Assembly: GCF_016920785.2 (NCBI RefSeq)
Contig: NW_024609880.1
Coordinates: 58,603,292-58,667,291, forward strand
DNA: 64,000 nt
From: Ixodes scapularis
Taxonomy: Eukaryota > Arthropoda > Arachnida > Ixodida > Ixodidae
Direction: 5' to 3'
The notes beneath the pieces were generated by a model that was given only the letters and a program-made list of their open reading frames with translations, ran no database searches and was not told the origin of the DNA. Positions within the stretch are counted from its first letter, which is position 1; the number at the start of each line of letters is the position of its first letter. Made by a program: the position numbers and the translations under genes. Shown piece after piece: positions 44,609 to 56,219 of this stretch.

Positions 44609-47261
44609 ACTGAGTGCAATGAAACTTTTCACTAAGGTGTATTTAAGTGGTGTATTTATCATATCAAACCTAGTGAGTGTAGAGTACATAAAAAAATGAA
44701 AACAACTTGTTTTTATTTCGATAAGCGGGAGGAAAACCATAGCAAACCGTGCGCGTGTGGTACGTGAGCAGAGGTGTGAACCAAGCGGTTTGGTTTCTCT
44801 CTCGTTGCATAAAAAACCGAGTGTTTGTTTTCTTGTATTTCTTTCTAAAACTTGCTCTCACGAAATTTGAGATTGGTAAGTGCATTACCTAGATATATAT
44901 GCCAAACATTTCACTGCACCCTGATTAATGGCTGATTTACACTATTTTCTTTTGCGATAGCATAGTGCAGGAGAACGCCTTGTAGACAGTAAAAAAATAG
45001 AACACGTATGCGTCCCTGAAATATAGCTTCGACTTTGTATATATCACAAACACGATATGACATACACAGGTATTTCTTGTACGGCACTCATGTTACGTAA
45101 TCAAAGTTGCAATCGACTAATTTTTAAATAATTTCGGAATCATTCGAGTACATTTGTTAGAAAGTAATCCTGACAGCAATTTGATTATGTTTGGAAGTAC
45201 TAAAATTACTTGTAACCGTACTATAGTGTCCTTTATTTTTGCAAGATTTCTACCAAGGAATACTCGAACCAAGTCTTCGACGGACCAACATTTGTAGGTT
45301 AAGAAGCTACTTATTTTATAATTTGCTGATTATATTCGAGTAATGGACAGTGTAAAAGCCCGTTTTCAAATCGGCAGAAACAACTGTTTTTTTCAAAATC
45401 TCAACTTATCGGAAAAGTAACGGTTAAGTAATTGAGTAAAGTCCAATTCCATTTCTTCTTAAGTAATCAAGCGACAAAGTTGAATGATTTCAACCAAGCA
45501 TAATTGTAATGGTAATCGATTAGTTCTTTCAAGTAACGCCTACAAGACTACACACGATTTAGTTTTTCTCAACAATCCCCTACCAAAATATAATCATCCG
45601 ATTCAGTCTGGAAATAAGTAGTTGTAATCTGATACAGTGGGCTAACATGATCTAACATGATAGAAAAATACTATGGTGAATGACAAGAGAAAATTCAAGA
45701 GCAACATTACGAAAGCGAGTCTCTTTCAACTGTAACTATAACCTTTCTTAATGGTGCAATCCTCCTCGGACCAGTGGCCATAAAATCAGATTACAAGAGA
45801 AAAACTGCCTTGACGTGTTAGCTGCGTTAGCTGGTTAAAAGTAAAATCATTGCTTGTTAGGACGTCTGCCCTCTCTACCATGTCAGATTTTAGTGTCTGC
45901 TTGGAAACCAACACAAGCGTAATGACGAACCTGCCTTACCTCATACATCTATAGTTATTTCGAGTGACTAGACGGCAGTAAGGGGCAAACGCATTTCACT
46001 TTTTGTGTCTCTTGGTACATATCCTTTCCGCTGATTCGTCTCCTAAAGCTTACGACACAGTGTATGGTTTACTCTTTATTTTTGACTCACATCGAGGTGT
46101 GGTGCGGAGGTGCAAGACCGCCGACTGCTCACAATCCCACGGTTGACAAAGCTCTTGACTGTTTTTTGCCGTTGTTGTCAGGACGTTAAAAAAGGGTCCC
46201 TTATCTACACGGCGGGCGAAGCGGGACCAAGGAACCAGGTTATCGCCGCCTGCCGCGGCTGGTCAGCGGTGCGGTGCTGCTCAATCGCAGCAGGCGGTGA
46301 TGTCCCTGTCCTTCGGTTCCGCTAGGTCCCACTGTGTAAATTAGGGCCCCAGGAGCGCAGCAGGCAGTGAGCCTGCCGGTTCCCAGGGCCAATGGCCAAC
46401 ACCACCTACAATAATTAAAACCAGTGAACTGTAATTGATCTTCCCCACAGTGAAATCGACTGCGGACACGAATTGGGCACGATTATTGTATCGGCGTTCG
46501 GTTGAGACACGTGTTCGATCAATGTGTTGAGGGGCGCTCAATGCCAGGATCGGGCCTAATTGCTGAGTTGGCACCATCGAAGTCCGATGTCGTTCTATGG
46601 ACGTAAAGAAGGCTGTCCAGAGCCTTTGATTATTCTAAGTAGTGTTTACGGATCCGCCAACCCAGCAGTCGGGCTGTCGAGTGCGATCCAAGTGCATCTC
46701 CCGTCTGTTCATCCTTTCTGTAAGCTCGGTGTGTTTTTTGTAACCAACGTCACCTTGGCCACGTGACCTTTCCCTTTTGGGACGCTTGCTTAATCAGGGA
46801 AGATTCCTTAACCCCATCGTATAACTCAGACACGTGATTTCAGAGTGCGCACTGCTGAAGCGGCTTTTGGTATTAATTTTAATGCTTTTAATATTGTTCA
46901 GCAGTGTACAGCCCTCCATCTATCTCGAGCGGGTAGGAAGACGGTGGGGAGTGAAAATAGTTGAGCAGACCATGGGGAGGATTTTCACAGATTAAAACTA
47001 AAGTATTAGGTCAATGGTAGGTGAAAGGGGTAGGGATATGTAAAAATCTGTGGCAGAAGTTACCCAAAATATCTGCATATTGAATGACATATCCGTCTGC
47101 CCACACGGACATCAAATTTAGAATGACTATATGCCCGATGTATCTATGACTTAGATATATACGACCAGAACAAAGGGGAACGTCGTTCGACCGGATTCAT
47201 TATAACTTGCGCTGGCATCTTTGAAAAACAAATTCACAGTGAAATGAAATATAAAGCAATA
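44609..47261. other. no recognisable gene; hAT-like debris at about 45085-45565
   Basis: From about 45085 to 45565, GTAATC/GATTAC and AAGTAAC motifs are scattered in both orientations and the right edge reads GTTACTTG in reverse, resembling the subterminal parts of hAT elements like the one at 51650. No clear TIR or target duplication is visible. The open frames at 46110-46325 and 46341-46577 have no domain. Confidence 0.35.
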
Positions 47262-47475
47262 TGCTGTAAACAACTTATTTTTCGCGGGCTCAAAATTTCG
47301 TGATTAAAGTCAAGCTTGAAATTTTAAAATAATTCGCGGGTTCTAATTTTCACGACGCGGGGTGATCTCAATTTCGAATCCAATGTGTTTGCATTTTACC
47401 GGCATTGTTCACGGGATCTACTTTTCGCGAATTGTAGACGATTCGCAAAATTCGCGAAAATTAAGTTGTTTACAG
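47262..47475. mobile_element. 214-bp MITE, TA-flanked, CTGTAAACAACTTA ends
   Basis: CTGTAAACAACTTATTTTTCGCG at the left and the complement of CTGTAAACAACTTAATTTTCGCG at the right give an inverted repeat of more than 20 bp; TA lies outside each end (47260-47261 and 47476-47477), with two extra bases on the left. The interior has several TTCGCG/CGCGAA motifs. No coding capacity. The TA target suggests Tc1/mariner-type mobilisation. Confidence 0.8.
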
Positions 47476-48984
47476 TAATGTGAAACTTTAAGCCCAGAAT
47501 GATCTCGCATGTGTTTTTAACAATGATCTAAGAGCTACTTATTACTTTCAAAGGCACATACGTTTAAGGAAAGGTAACGTACAAAACAGCCTTCTACAGC
47601 GTGAATTTCGATAGTGTTCTATATATAGAAAGTCGTGAAAATTTCTGGTAAAACAACCTTGCACCAAAATTGAAAAAGTAATCTAGAAATTATTGCGCTA
47701 TGACGTCAAATACATTAATCAAAATTATAAAATGCAAGTTTTTAAAGAGCAGGAGTAATTTTGACTAGTCTTCTTACGAGTTAGATTTCTTTCGTTTTTT
47801 GAGCAAAATATTTTTTGCCGAGCATTTGTCACGTCATTGACAAAAAAATACACGCGACATATATCTTGTATAACAATATATACCTAAAAGGAGACATTCT
47901 AATGCGTACAGTATATGAAAATACTGACTATACATGGAAGTACATAGAAGCGAGTTCACAGTGGCAAGTCGCAGCTGATATAGAAAGCGGTCTAGAGCAG
48001 CACAGCTTGTTGTTCCGCCAGGATACCTCCAAAGCGTAGGTTCACAATCCAAAAGAAGAGGCCTGAAAACAAAAGTGAGCCAAGGCGGCGTGGAAAGCAC
48101 CACTGATATCGCCGTCACTTTATTTGCAGGATACGGCAATGGGTTTATACATTTTTTCTGACATCACGGAAAAAAAAAATGAAATATCCGTTAGTTCCTT
48201 TTTTTCAATCTAGGTGCTTACAACATCAATTTTTTTTTTTTTAATGTTGAGCGCCAAGTTCTGTGCGCGCAGTGACTGTTTTAATTCTTGTTTACCACAC
48301 ACTATACAGCTTCGTTGTCTATATACATACTGCATTCTTACGCTGCAGGCGCTGCAGTATCATCTAGTTGGTCGTACTGTAGCGTGTGGTAGGTCATTTC
48401 TTGGCGCCCTGCCTTTTAAAACCAGAATGCTAAATTTCCTCTTGGTCACCTTAGATTATATTATTGTCTTCCGGCTATGCCTCAGAAAAGCTGTACTTCA
48501 TTACATGGTGTCTGTTCGTACTTCAATAGCTTAAAGAAACTTTGGGATATTGAATGAGTTTGCTGTTCTGTATTCATGCGATCCAAAAAAAGAAAGTCAG
48601 GGGGCACATTGGTGAGAGGAAGATTTTAATCTAAGTAATGGTATATTTTAAATAAATATGCGCTTTTAATTAAACCGCGTACACAGAGTCTATAAGTGTA
48701 TAAAGAGCACAGACAAAAGTAAAAGCACTACTGTGAACATTATGTGCAGTGACATCTTTATGACACGCAGATAAATTAAAGCAGCATGTTATTGTTCTGA
48801 GGGTCTGTACGCTTTGGTTTGTCTCGCAGCGGCAGATGGCCTAGATAAGGAGGGGGGGGGGGGGGGGGGCGACTGAACCCTGCCAGTCACTGCCTCTCTG
48901 CGACAAGTCAACAAACGCTCAGAATGCTTTCCGGGAGTTCGTTGACATGGAATATTGCCGCGAGCGCAGCTGACCAAGCAGGCA
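47476..48984. other. no recognisable gene; G-run at about 48850-48869
   Basis: Open frames at 47834-48139 (minus) and 48214-48534 (plus) have no domain. A run of about 20 G at 48850-48869 is the only distinctive structure. Confidence 0.5.
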
Positions 48985-49056
48985 GCGCGCCCGTGGCCTA
49001 ACTCGCGCGTGCCTTCCATGCGGAAAGCTAGGGTTCGATTCCTGGCCGCGGGGACG
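48985..49056 (+). pseudogene. tRNA-like relic with Pol III boxes
   Basis: TGGCCTAACTCG (48994-49005) fits the A box and GGGTTCGATTCC (49031-49042) is a perfect B box. A short T run (49059-49063) follows, as after a Pol III gene. The anticodon and acceptor arms do not pair fully, so it is a tRNA pseudogene or SINE head rather than a working tRNA. The LTR begins within a few bases of its 3' end. Confidence 0.55.
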
Positions 49057-49062
49057 CATTTT

Positions 49063-49370
49063 TGTTGACTCTGACGTAAAGTTCTGGTAAATTCGAGAAC
49101 CGTGTTGGGCTTGTTCGAGGTCAGAATGTTCTACACTCAGAACCTTTTATGCCGAATCTTTCGGAACCCCACGCGTGTACATAAGGGGCTCCGCGTGGCG
49201 AGCCAGAGTGAGTTTCGCTCCAGCGTTCGACTCTGCTCTTTCGCCGACTTCGACCCCTGCGACGCTCTACTGTAATTTTTGTTTCCTTCTTTATTTTGGG
49301 CACAAGTTTGCCCGATTAAACGTTTAGTTTACTCAGTTATTTCCCGCCTCATCACTTGTCATTCGTGACA
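49063..49370 (+). repeat. solo LTR of a Ty3/gypsy element
   Basis: The segment holds TTCGACTCTGCTCTTTCGCC, CGACTTCGACCCCTGCGACG, then GGCACAAGTTTGCCCGATTA with a polyadenylation-like ATTAAA, and ends GTCATTCGTGACA at 49370. The GGGCACAAGTTTGCCC block before the end is a hallmark I associate with LTRs of arthropod mag-like gypsy elements. The 5' boundary is uncertain (a TG at 49063, 49067 or 49072). No internal gypsy sequence lies on either side, hence a solo LTR. No clean 5-bp target duplication is visible. Confidence 0.65.
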
Positions 49371-51641
49371 ATATGACATCCCAAGTTAACAAAAAAAAAA
49401 AAAAACAACAACTAGTGGGGAGTACACTGATGTTATTTATATCACAGCGGGCCAGTCATTTTTGGTACTCTATGCCCGAGATAATAGCCTACGCCAACTG
49501 TGATACCCACCGCAGTGTGTGAGCCCGCTGACCGAAGATTCGTTGACCGGCGCGTTATCTCGGTGCCATCGAAGAGGCTGTCAGTGCTCAGTCGACCATT
49601 ACAAATCTCACCCTGCAAAACCACGATTATGCGCTAGGTGAGCTTGATTGAATACAACGAAGCACTTGGGAGATGATCTTACAACAGGGGCGTTTTGTTT
49701 AATTTGCTTTACGCACAGCTTTGAGGTTTCAATTAATTAGAGATGGCCCCTGCATGGAATGTTTATTGTCACCGACCTCGCTTTTCAAGGGTTGCCCTAA
49801 CAGACACACACGCATCTGGTATTTCCCGTGCGCAGCTTTTTTGCAGAAAGAATTTGGCGTTTTTTAGTTACTTACAAAAAGAAACACCCACGCACAAAAA
49901 AAGACAGCGAAGGTAGGTGTTATTTTAAGGAGCGGTCTTTAGCAACGATAGTGCTTTTTTCTTAGTTTTGAGCTTGTCGAATGTGCGACACATTTATGAA
50001 TGTGAATAGGTGGTAGCGCTGATAATAGCTCAGGTCTCCAGTAAGTCGATATTTCTTTGTGTGCATGGACCAGACTTTTCAGAGTGCTGCTTAAAATTCA
50101 ACTGAAAAATACGCAGGTTCCGCAACGCTACTTTGTAGAGGTCTACACTCCTGATAATTTCAGTGATTAGAAAATATTGCTTGGGCATAAAGAAGCCTGC
50201 TTTGTATAGTTGACCTGTATGCACACTGGAGCCATTCTTAGCTAAAAGACCTGACACTGCAAGTTTGTTGTAATGAAAGTGCAAAATTTATTGTACTATT
50301 TCTGAAGTATTATAGAAAAAAATACTTCGAACACTTGATATCAATTACGAATTACTGTGCAGCACTTGCGTTACCTCACGCATATTTTATTGCGTTTTTG
50401 AATTTTTAGTAAGTCTTTTGTTCGAAAAGAATATCCTCTGAGAGAATGAAAGAACATAGATGATACTACAGAGAGTTCGACAGCCACGAGAAGACTTCCG
50501 GCTACTTCATAACCCTAAAGTAAGAGGTAATCAAATAGAAAGTGATTCGGTGTTTGCCACTCCAAACACACATGTCGCTCTGAAAGGTCACGGGAGTGCG
50601 TGTGAACCCGCGCAGTACACGTGAATATCAATTATGTGCATGCCCCTGAACAGAATGCGTCCCACAAATAACATGTTTGCACTTCGCAAATTGATGGATG
50701 CTCCCAAACTCCCCAAAAGAAGAGAGCGCACCATGCGCGCACGGACAAACACAAGATGTTTTCATAGCCAAATAATATTTGTATTATGGTAATATTAAAC
50801 GTAAAATATACTCAACGTTTACTTTCCGAGAATCTACTTATTTGTATCATAAATGTTTAGGATGAGTAAGCATATTTTTTGTGCTGCCCTTTTCTGAGGG
50901 TGTGGCCTATAGAATACTTGTGATTATTTTTTGCTGATTGTTGTTGTGGTCAGTAAAGCGATACAATGCATGAGCTCTACTGGGAAACGACATCCACGGA
51001 ACTCGTGAAAGACTCCAAAGTTTCCAATCCTGAACTTCGATGTTGAAGCGGGCGCTTACGTGCTCAGCATTTGATATGCCCTTGCACTCCGTGTTGTCCT
51101 TTTTATACTCTCATTAACGGTAAAACTTTTTGATATGCGAAAGGCGTCGAATTCTGCCATTAAAACACGTGCATCAACTGTAGCCAAGGCCCCGGCGCCA
51201 AAACGTTACTAGTAAGAACGTGCGCCGTGCGCCTCGCGACGTCCTTCTTAAAGAAACCATGGAATGATTTTTTCCACTTTTGCTAAATACTACCCCCTAT
51301 CTTTTCAAAGTGAATAAACCTGCCTTATATTTTTCTCTATACGCAATAGCAGCCACCAAAAAAACAACAACTTCGTTTTCAGTATTATGAGCTTTGTCAT
51401 CCCGTCTACTCAGAGCCAGAACAAGCGGCCACTTGGCCTTGTGCCTACCTTATGCCGCCAACGTTAATCATAGTGACGCCTTGGCGTTGGGAAAGTAGAA
51501 AACGCGTGCTGGGGGAGCTCCAGGCATTGTTAGAGTTCGGCTATTCTCATCACCGCAGTGGTTGGGCAGAAGCCACTCCCCGAGTGTCCGCCTAGGCATC
51601 GATTGCTACGCGCCGAAGTCGAGTGCTCACGCAGTTCTTGT
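49371..51641. other. no recognisable gene
   Basis: The minus-strand frame 50030-50284 (84 codons) has no stop-rich look but no known motif either. The remainder is AT-rich with a poly(A) at about 49390-49405. Confidence 0.45.
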
Positions 51642-51649
51642 GCCCAATC

Positions 51650-52578
51650 CAGAGGTGGCCAAATTAGTCATTAATTGTAATTAAATATCATTACTAATTA
51701 TCTCTTTAAAAACGACCAGAATATAATTAAATTACATCACAAATTACCACTAAACGAAAGTGATTAATTACAATTACAAATTACCGCATAAAAGTAAGCA
51801 TTTACTTTCGAAACACTGTTTCATATATTTTGAAGGAGGAGCTAAACAAAAAGAAAGAACGCATTCTGCTCTGCATTTGCAAAGTACCAACCGCCAACCC
51901 CACACCAAGCCAGTGGGCAAAACCAAAGACAGATAAGTCAAACCAGCATACCCTCCCAAACCGAACCGACTGACCTTGGGTCTGTCTGTGCTGCGGGTTC
52001 ACGTCTTTCCAAAATACCTACTGCGCACGCAGTCGATCCCCGGATGCGTATTGGTTCGAATTGCCTTGCTATTGATTATTCCTTTCGGCTGGGTCTTCTT
52101 TGTGTGAATTTCGGGGCAAGATGATCTTCAAAGGGGACGAAAGCCATGTTTGGGGAAGCCTATTTTTGGTCGCAGTACACAAACCCAGCAGGATTTAGAT
52201 GGCACGACCTTCTAGTCCGACCTTGAGTGCTTTCAAGCAACACCCACATAAAGGCACCCAGTACGACCGTCACACGAACCCGCGGCTACAAACGAAAACC
52301 GCATTTGCCGTTTCGTTTTCGCTATTTTTAAGAAGCTTTATTTTTATTTTTTGCCAATGCAATGACTGCTTTTTTCGTTCATTTCCGGACAAATGAAAAA
52401 ACATGCCCGAAATATCCGAAAAGTACTTACGATTTTAATTACAATTACCGTCACTATGGTAATTCATTGCATTACTAAATTACCTACATCAAAAATAATG
52501 AGATACATTACACATCACACTCTACGGTAATTTAATTACTGTAATTCAATTGCAGTAATTTCATTATTGCCACCTCTG
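51650..52578. mobile_element. non-autonomous hAT element, imperfect 8-bp TSD
   Basis: The left end CAGAGGTGGCCAAATTAG (51650) and the right end, read in reverse, CAGAGGTGGCAATAATG (52578) form the terminal inverted repeat. The flanks GCCCAATC (51642-51649) and GTCCAATT (52579-52586) match at six of eight positions, consistent with an old 8-bp duplication. Both subterminal regions are rich in GTAATTAAATTAC-like motifs, as in other hAT MITEs. The 929-bp interior contains no transposase motif. Confidence 0.82.
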
Positions 52579-52740
52579 GTCCAATTCATGAGCTGCACTC
52601 GACTCTCGTCAAGTGGGTGGTTTCAATCCCAAAATTGCATCATCAAGTTTTGGAAGGCAAGACTAAAAGAAAACGTCCGCTTTTTTTCTCGCAATTTCAC
52701 CGTGACAAAGAAGCTTCTAAATCAGTGGCGGTCCGAGCGA

Positions 52741-52994
52741 GTATAGACCTTTTCCACAAGGGCGCCGCCATCTTGAATTGTCGTCACTTCCAGTATGGGC
52801 GAAAACATTACTTTGCCGTCGCCACGCCAATAGAAGACATTCAGGATATAATCCTAACCGTCACACATTCTTGTTTTGGCTCCCCTCTATTTTTTTACTG
52901 GTTACAGGTTGAAATGTTTTACTATTTTGTCGTCGCCAATACTGGAAGTGACGACAATTCAAGATGGCGGCGCCCCTGTGGAAAATGTCTATAC
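52741..52994. mobile_element. 254-bp MITE with long TIRs
   Basis: The first 60 or so bases, starting GTATAGACCTTTTCCACAAG and including GGCGCCGCCATCTTGAATTG and TCGTCACTTCCAGTA, recur in reverse complement at the right end with about three differences. The element reads GTATAGAC...GTCTATAC, giving TATA at both edges, so a TA target is likely. The open frame 52617-53027 spans it and is an artefact. Confidence 0.9.
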
Positions 52995-53221
52995 TTGGGC
53001 AAGGCTAGAACCAGTGCGCCTTCGTAAAGTCACGAACATTCCAACCAATACCGTTTTACGACCCCGCTAGGAATTGGGTCGGTCGACGAAAAAGTTGCTC
53101 GCAACTTACAAAAAAGTCAATTAAAAAAGAAAAGAAAGAGAATGTGCACCATCTTAAAGTATTATTACAAGTTTTGCGAGGTATTTACTTTTTGTTGTCT
53201 TTGCCAACATAATTTCAACTG

Positions 53222-53350
53222 GCATCACATTCTTAGAAAAAAGGTCTACATATTACTCTCTAAAGGGAGGAACGATTTTGTAACCTATGTTCCTTAAGAA
53301 GGGAGGAACGTTCGTCCCTAAACGCAGAGGAGGAAAGTTGCTCCCTAGTC
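53222..53350 (+). repeat. end fragment of a CACTCT-type MITE
   Basis: CACATTCTTAGAAAAAAGGTC at 53229 resembles the CACTCTCAAGAAAAAAGG terminus of the foldback at 32391, and is followed by two copies of AAGGGAGGAACG (53264, 53301). No matching opposite end is visible, so it is a truncated copy. Confidence 0.4.
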
Positions 53351-54779
53351 TTCACTTTACTATAGCGGCCCCGAATCGAGTGAGTCGAGCACAATAATGG
53401 TTTAAGAGTACGCGACTTCTATTTCCCGTATTTAGACAGAACGCTGCCACGATTCAAACAAATATATCTTGACATTGTTTTAGGACAGGCAAATACCTCG
53501 GGCTACTGGAGGCCCCCCAGTGACTCCAAGTAGCCATCGCAAGAAAAGCAGCCAGCTGCTTTGCACCCAACCAAGCAAGCCACTGGTCTCGGGGCGAGAG
53601 GAGCGGCAAATAAAAACATACTATGGGTTTGTCACGCACTCCATTTATTGTCGAAGCCAGCTGCCCACGCCGGTAAGGAAACTGGTTTTACGAACGCAGG
53701 TACTCTCGCTGTCAATAAATTGTAGCTGTCGACACAGCGATGTTAAACGGATACAACCGAAACCCGGTCACCTTGGGCATTTCTCGTCTTACCTTTGCTT
53801 TTTCTTGAGTCATATATCCTTTGTCAACACATCACGACACTGAGGAGTGATAAATCATTCGCGACATTAAACAAACACTCCCAAAAGAGCTAATTCGAGG
53901 CAACCTACTTGAATCACTGCACGACATTGCACGGTAACCAGAAAATATCTTGAAGCTTGAAAGAAAGTTAAATAGCCCACCACCAGATGTCAGGATCAAA
54001 CAAAATAGTGGCAAGTAGTTAGGCTAGATGGCGCTAGAAACCACTCAATTCATAGGCCCCAAGATTAATTTCGCTTGCTCGGGCAGCCATCGCGCTTGGA
54101 GCACCTTTGTCGTCCACAGATGTAGATACAATGCGCGTACCACATCACACGATAGCATCAGCTGACAATCGTATAAATACGATCACGTAAACATACAGAG
54201 AACAAACAAACATCAACATATGAATTTACAAGCCCGATTCCTAATTCCGAAGGTTGCGCTTCCGCCTTTTATACTTTTCGTTTCGAGACAAGAATTTTCT
54301 TGGGGATCAGCTAAGGCCTAAGCAATAAATAATGTTCCCTGTATGCTGATTTTTTTTTTCAGTAATGTTATTCCACAGACGGTATTTCCTACGGCCGAAG
54401 AGATAAATCTCTTAATAAAGAAGTAAAAGTCCAGGCCGTAATTATATACGACATCCGATTAAAAATAACTTCATTAGTTGTGGTTCGCAGCAATTTTATT
54501 AGCTTGCCAGCAAAGAACACCGTAGAATCGCACGAGGAATGCGTTTTTCTATCGAGTATTTATTTTTGTTTTGCCTGTTCGTGTGCAGCCGCGATGGTGG
54601 TCTTGAATTAACCACTGTAAAGGGGTATCACTCGGTTGGAAGCATCGCCCAACTTGCGGCATATGATACGTACACCTAGCAACGCTGGGGCGAGTTCGAA
54701 ACCAAGCTTCTCGGCGACAAGTAAAAAAAAAATTGGGTTGTGTGTATGTTTATACAGCCTAGAACTTGGTCTGCCTCAA
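53351..54779. other. no recognisable gene
   Basis: The open frame 53520-53843 (plus, 107 codons) has no domain. No element border seen. Confidence 0.5.
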
Positions 54780-55020
54780 TGGGCGACGAGTCTCCCAGCT
54801 GTAGATGACAAATTTAGCCAGTGCACTTCAACCGCGAGCCTGGGGTTTTTAACCTGCATCAGGCAGTAGTGATAATTGCGACCGCACGCCGGTACGATGC
54901 TCATCCAGATCCAAACGGGCACGCGTTTGAACCCAGGATCCCCGGGTTGTGCAGCTACAGCTTTCGCTCCACGTGCTCCGAGCGGCTGTGCGCTTGCCCA
55001 CTCGGCCACCGATCCCCCTG
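54780..55020 (-). repeat. tRNA-derived SINE (Ser/Leu-like head)
   Basis: The minus strand begins with GGTGGCCGAGTGGGCAAGCG (A box), then GGAGCACGTGGAGCGAAAGC, CACAACCCGGGGATCCTGGG and GGGTTCAAACGCG (B box). The body follows with GGATCTGGATGAGCATCGTA, CAATTATCACTACTGCCTGA and GTGCACTGGCTAAATTTGTC. The body recurs at 14890-15075 and the head at 3175-3290. Length about 240 bp. The internal Pol III promoter elements are both recognisable. Confidence 0.72.
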
Positions 55021-55280
55021 GCCACAAGTCGACTGTCCAATTAAGCTGTGCGACAATAACACAAAGAAAATTTACGTAGCGCCCCATATATCTTTCTCTT
55101 TGATTTTGTTTACTGCTAATGTACGCAACTATAAATATACGTACTTTCCGTCATATTTCGAGTGTGTTCATTTTATCCCCGAGAGCGCAGTTGCCCTGGA
55201 GGAGGGGACAAATGGACATAGCAGACGAGAGCTACATTGGCCCGTACGATTGGAGCTACGGTTCAGATCGGCATTCGAAC

Positions 55281-56203
55281 TAGGGCTGGGCAATTGATCG
55301 ATTAACCTTCCGATTAATCGATTAAGGCTTTAATCGCGATCAAATATTTTAATCGGTTAATCAGTTTTTGATCGGTACTCAAAAGATGTCCGTTCCCAGC
55401 CAGGTGCTGAGCAAGGTTCAATTCTCGCGCTCGCGAAGCGTCACGTGTTCGAGGATATACATTAGAGTTCTGCCGAGGCCAAACAAACAAGCCGGGCCCG
55501 CAATTGATCCCCGCACGACCGCTAAACTTCACGTGTTGAGGATCTATTATAAATCCTGCCCAGGCAAGACAAACAAGCAAAAAAAACAAGGTTGGAAGCC
55601 AACAACGCCGTGGTTACTTGTTCCAGTATTCGGCCCGTAAAAACGGACGAGTTCACGAGTATGAAAGGCAATCTCGCTGGAAAGTTTGGGTTTAAAGAAA
55701 ACTCCAGCGCTGAAGTTTTTAACTCCAAGGAAGTCCACTGCATCATCTGCAAAAAGCCGTTTTCGTGCAGTGGAAGCGTAAGTTCGCTTTAGTATCGCCT
55801 ACGAGCGAAGCACCCATGTATAGCTGCAGCAAGGACCATCCGCCAAAACGCAGACCACTATCAACGCCTTCTCATCGAGGTTCCTTTTTCTGAAAAATAC
55901 AAGAAAGCATCTCCCAAGCTTTGACTTCTTGTCTTCCTGTCGGAGAATGTGGACAAACTTGTTCGTCTTCGGAGCTGGAGCAAAAATATGTGAGTCTTTG
56001 ATTCGTTGAACTATATGTATCTTCAATTCTGAATGTCCTTTGCGCCGTGTAGCAGAGAGTAAAATAAGTCTTCAAAGGGGCAGGACGAGCATTCTTTTTA
56101 ATATATTATTTATAAAAATTAACTCAACCGATTAATCGATTAATTAATCGATTAAAAGGTGGCGATTAATCGGGTTACAATATTTAATCGACGCCCAGCC
56201 CTA
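55281..56203 (+). mobile_element. hAT element with perfect 8-bp TSD ATTCGAAC
   Basis: The left end TAGGGCTGGGCAATTGATCG (55281) and the right end, in reverse, TAGGGCTGGGCGTCGATTAA (56203) share an 11-bp TIR; ATTCGAAC flanks both sides exactly (55273-55280 and 56204-56211). Subterminal ATTAATCGATTAA palindromes occur at both edges. The interior keeps a BED-finger-like exon at about 55655-55777 and two imperfect copies of a segment containing TCACGTGTT and CAAACAAGC (55440-55495 and 55525-55580). The catalytic part of the transposase is missing, so it is an internally deleted derivative of an autonomous element. The identical duplication suggests a fairly recent insertion. Confidence 0.92.
55655..55777 (+). 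pseudogene. hAT BED zinc-finger exon remnant
   Basis: The plus-strand frame reads KGNLAGKFGFKENSSAE and then VHCIICKKPFSCSGSVSSL. The FGF block followed by C-x2-C (Cys codons at 55739-55741 and 55748-55750) and a SGS segment matches the first half of BED fingers in hAT transposases, which bind the element ends. At 55778 the sequence is GTAAGT, a consensus splice donor, at a point where the His half of the finger should follow. The open frame ends a few codons later. I infer the first coding exon of a deleted transposase gene. Confidence 0.6.
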
Positions 56204-56219
56204 ATTCGAACATGACTAC

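Noticed and set aside
52617..53027. 136-codon plus-strand frame
   Set aside because: It spans the entire 254-bp MITE and both flanks; no domain, and the frame follows the TIRs.
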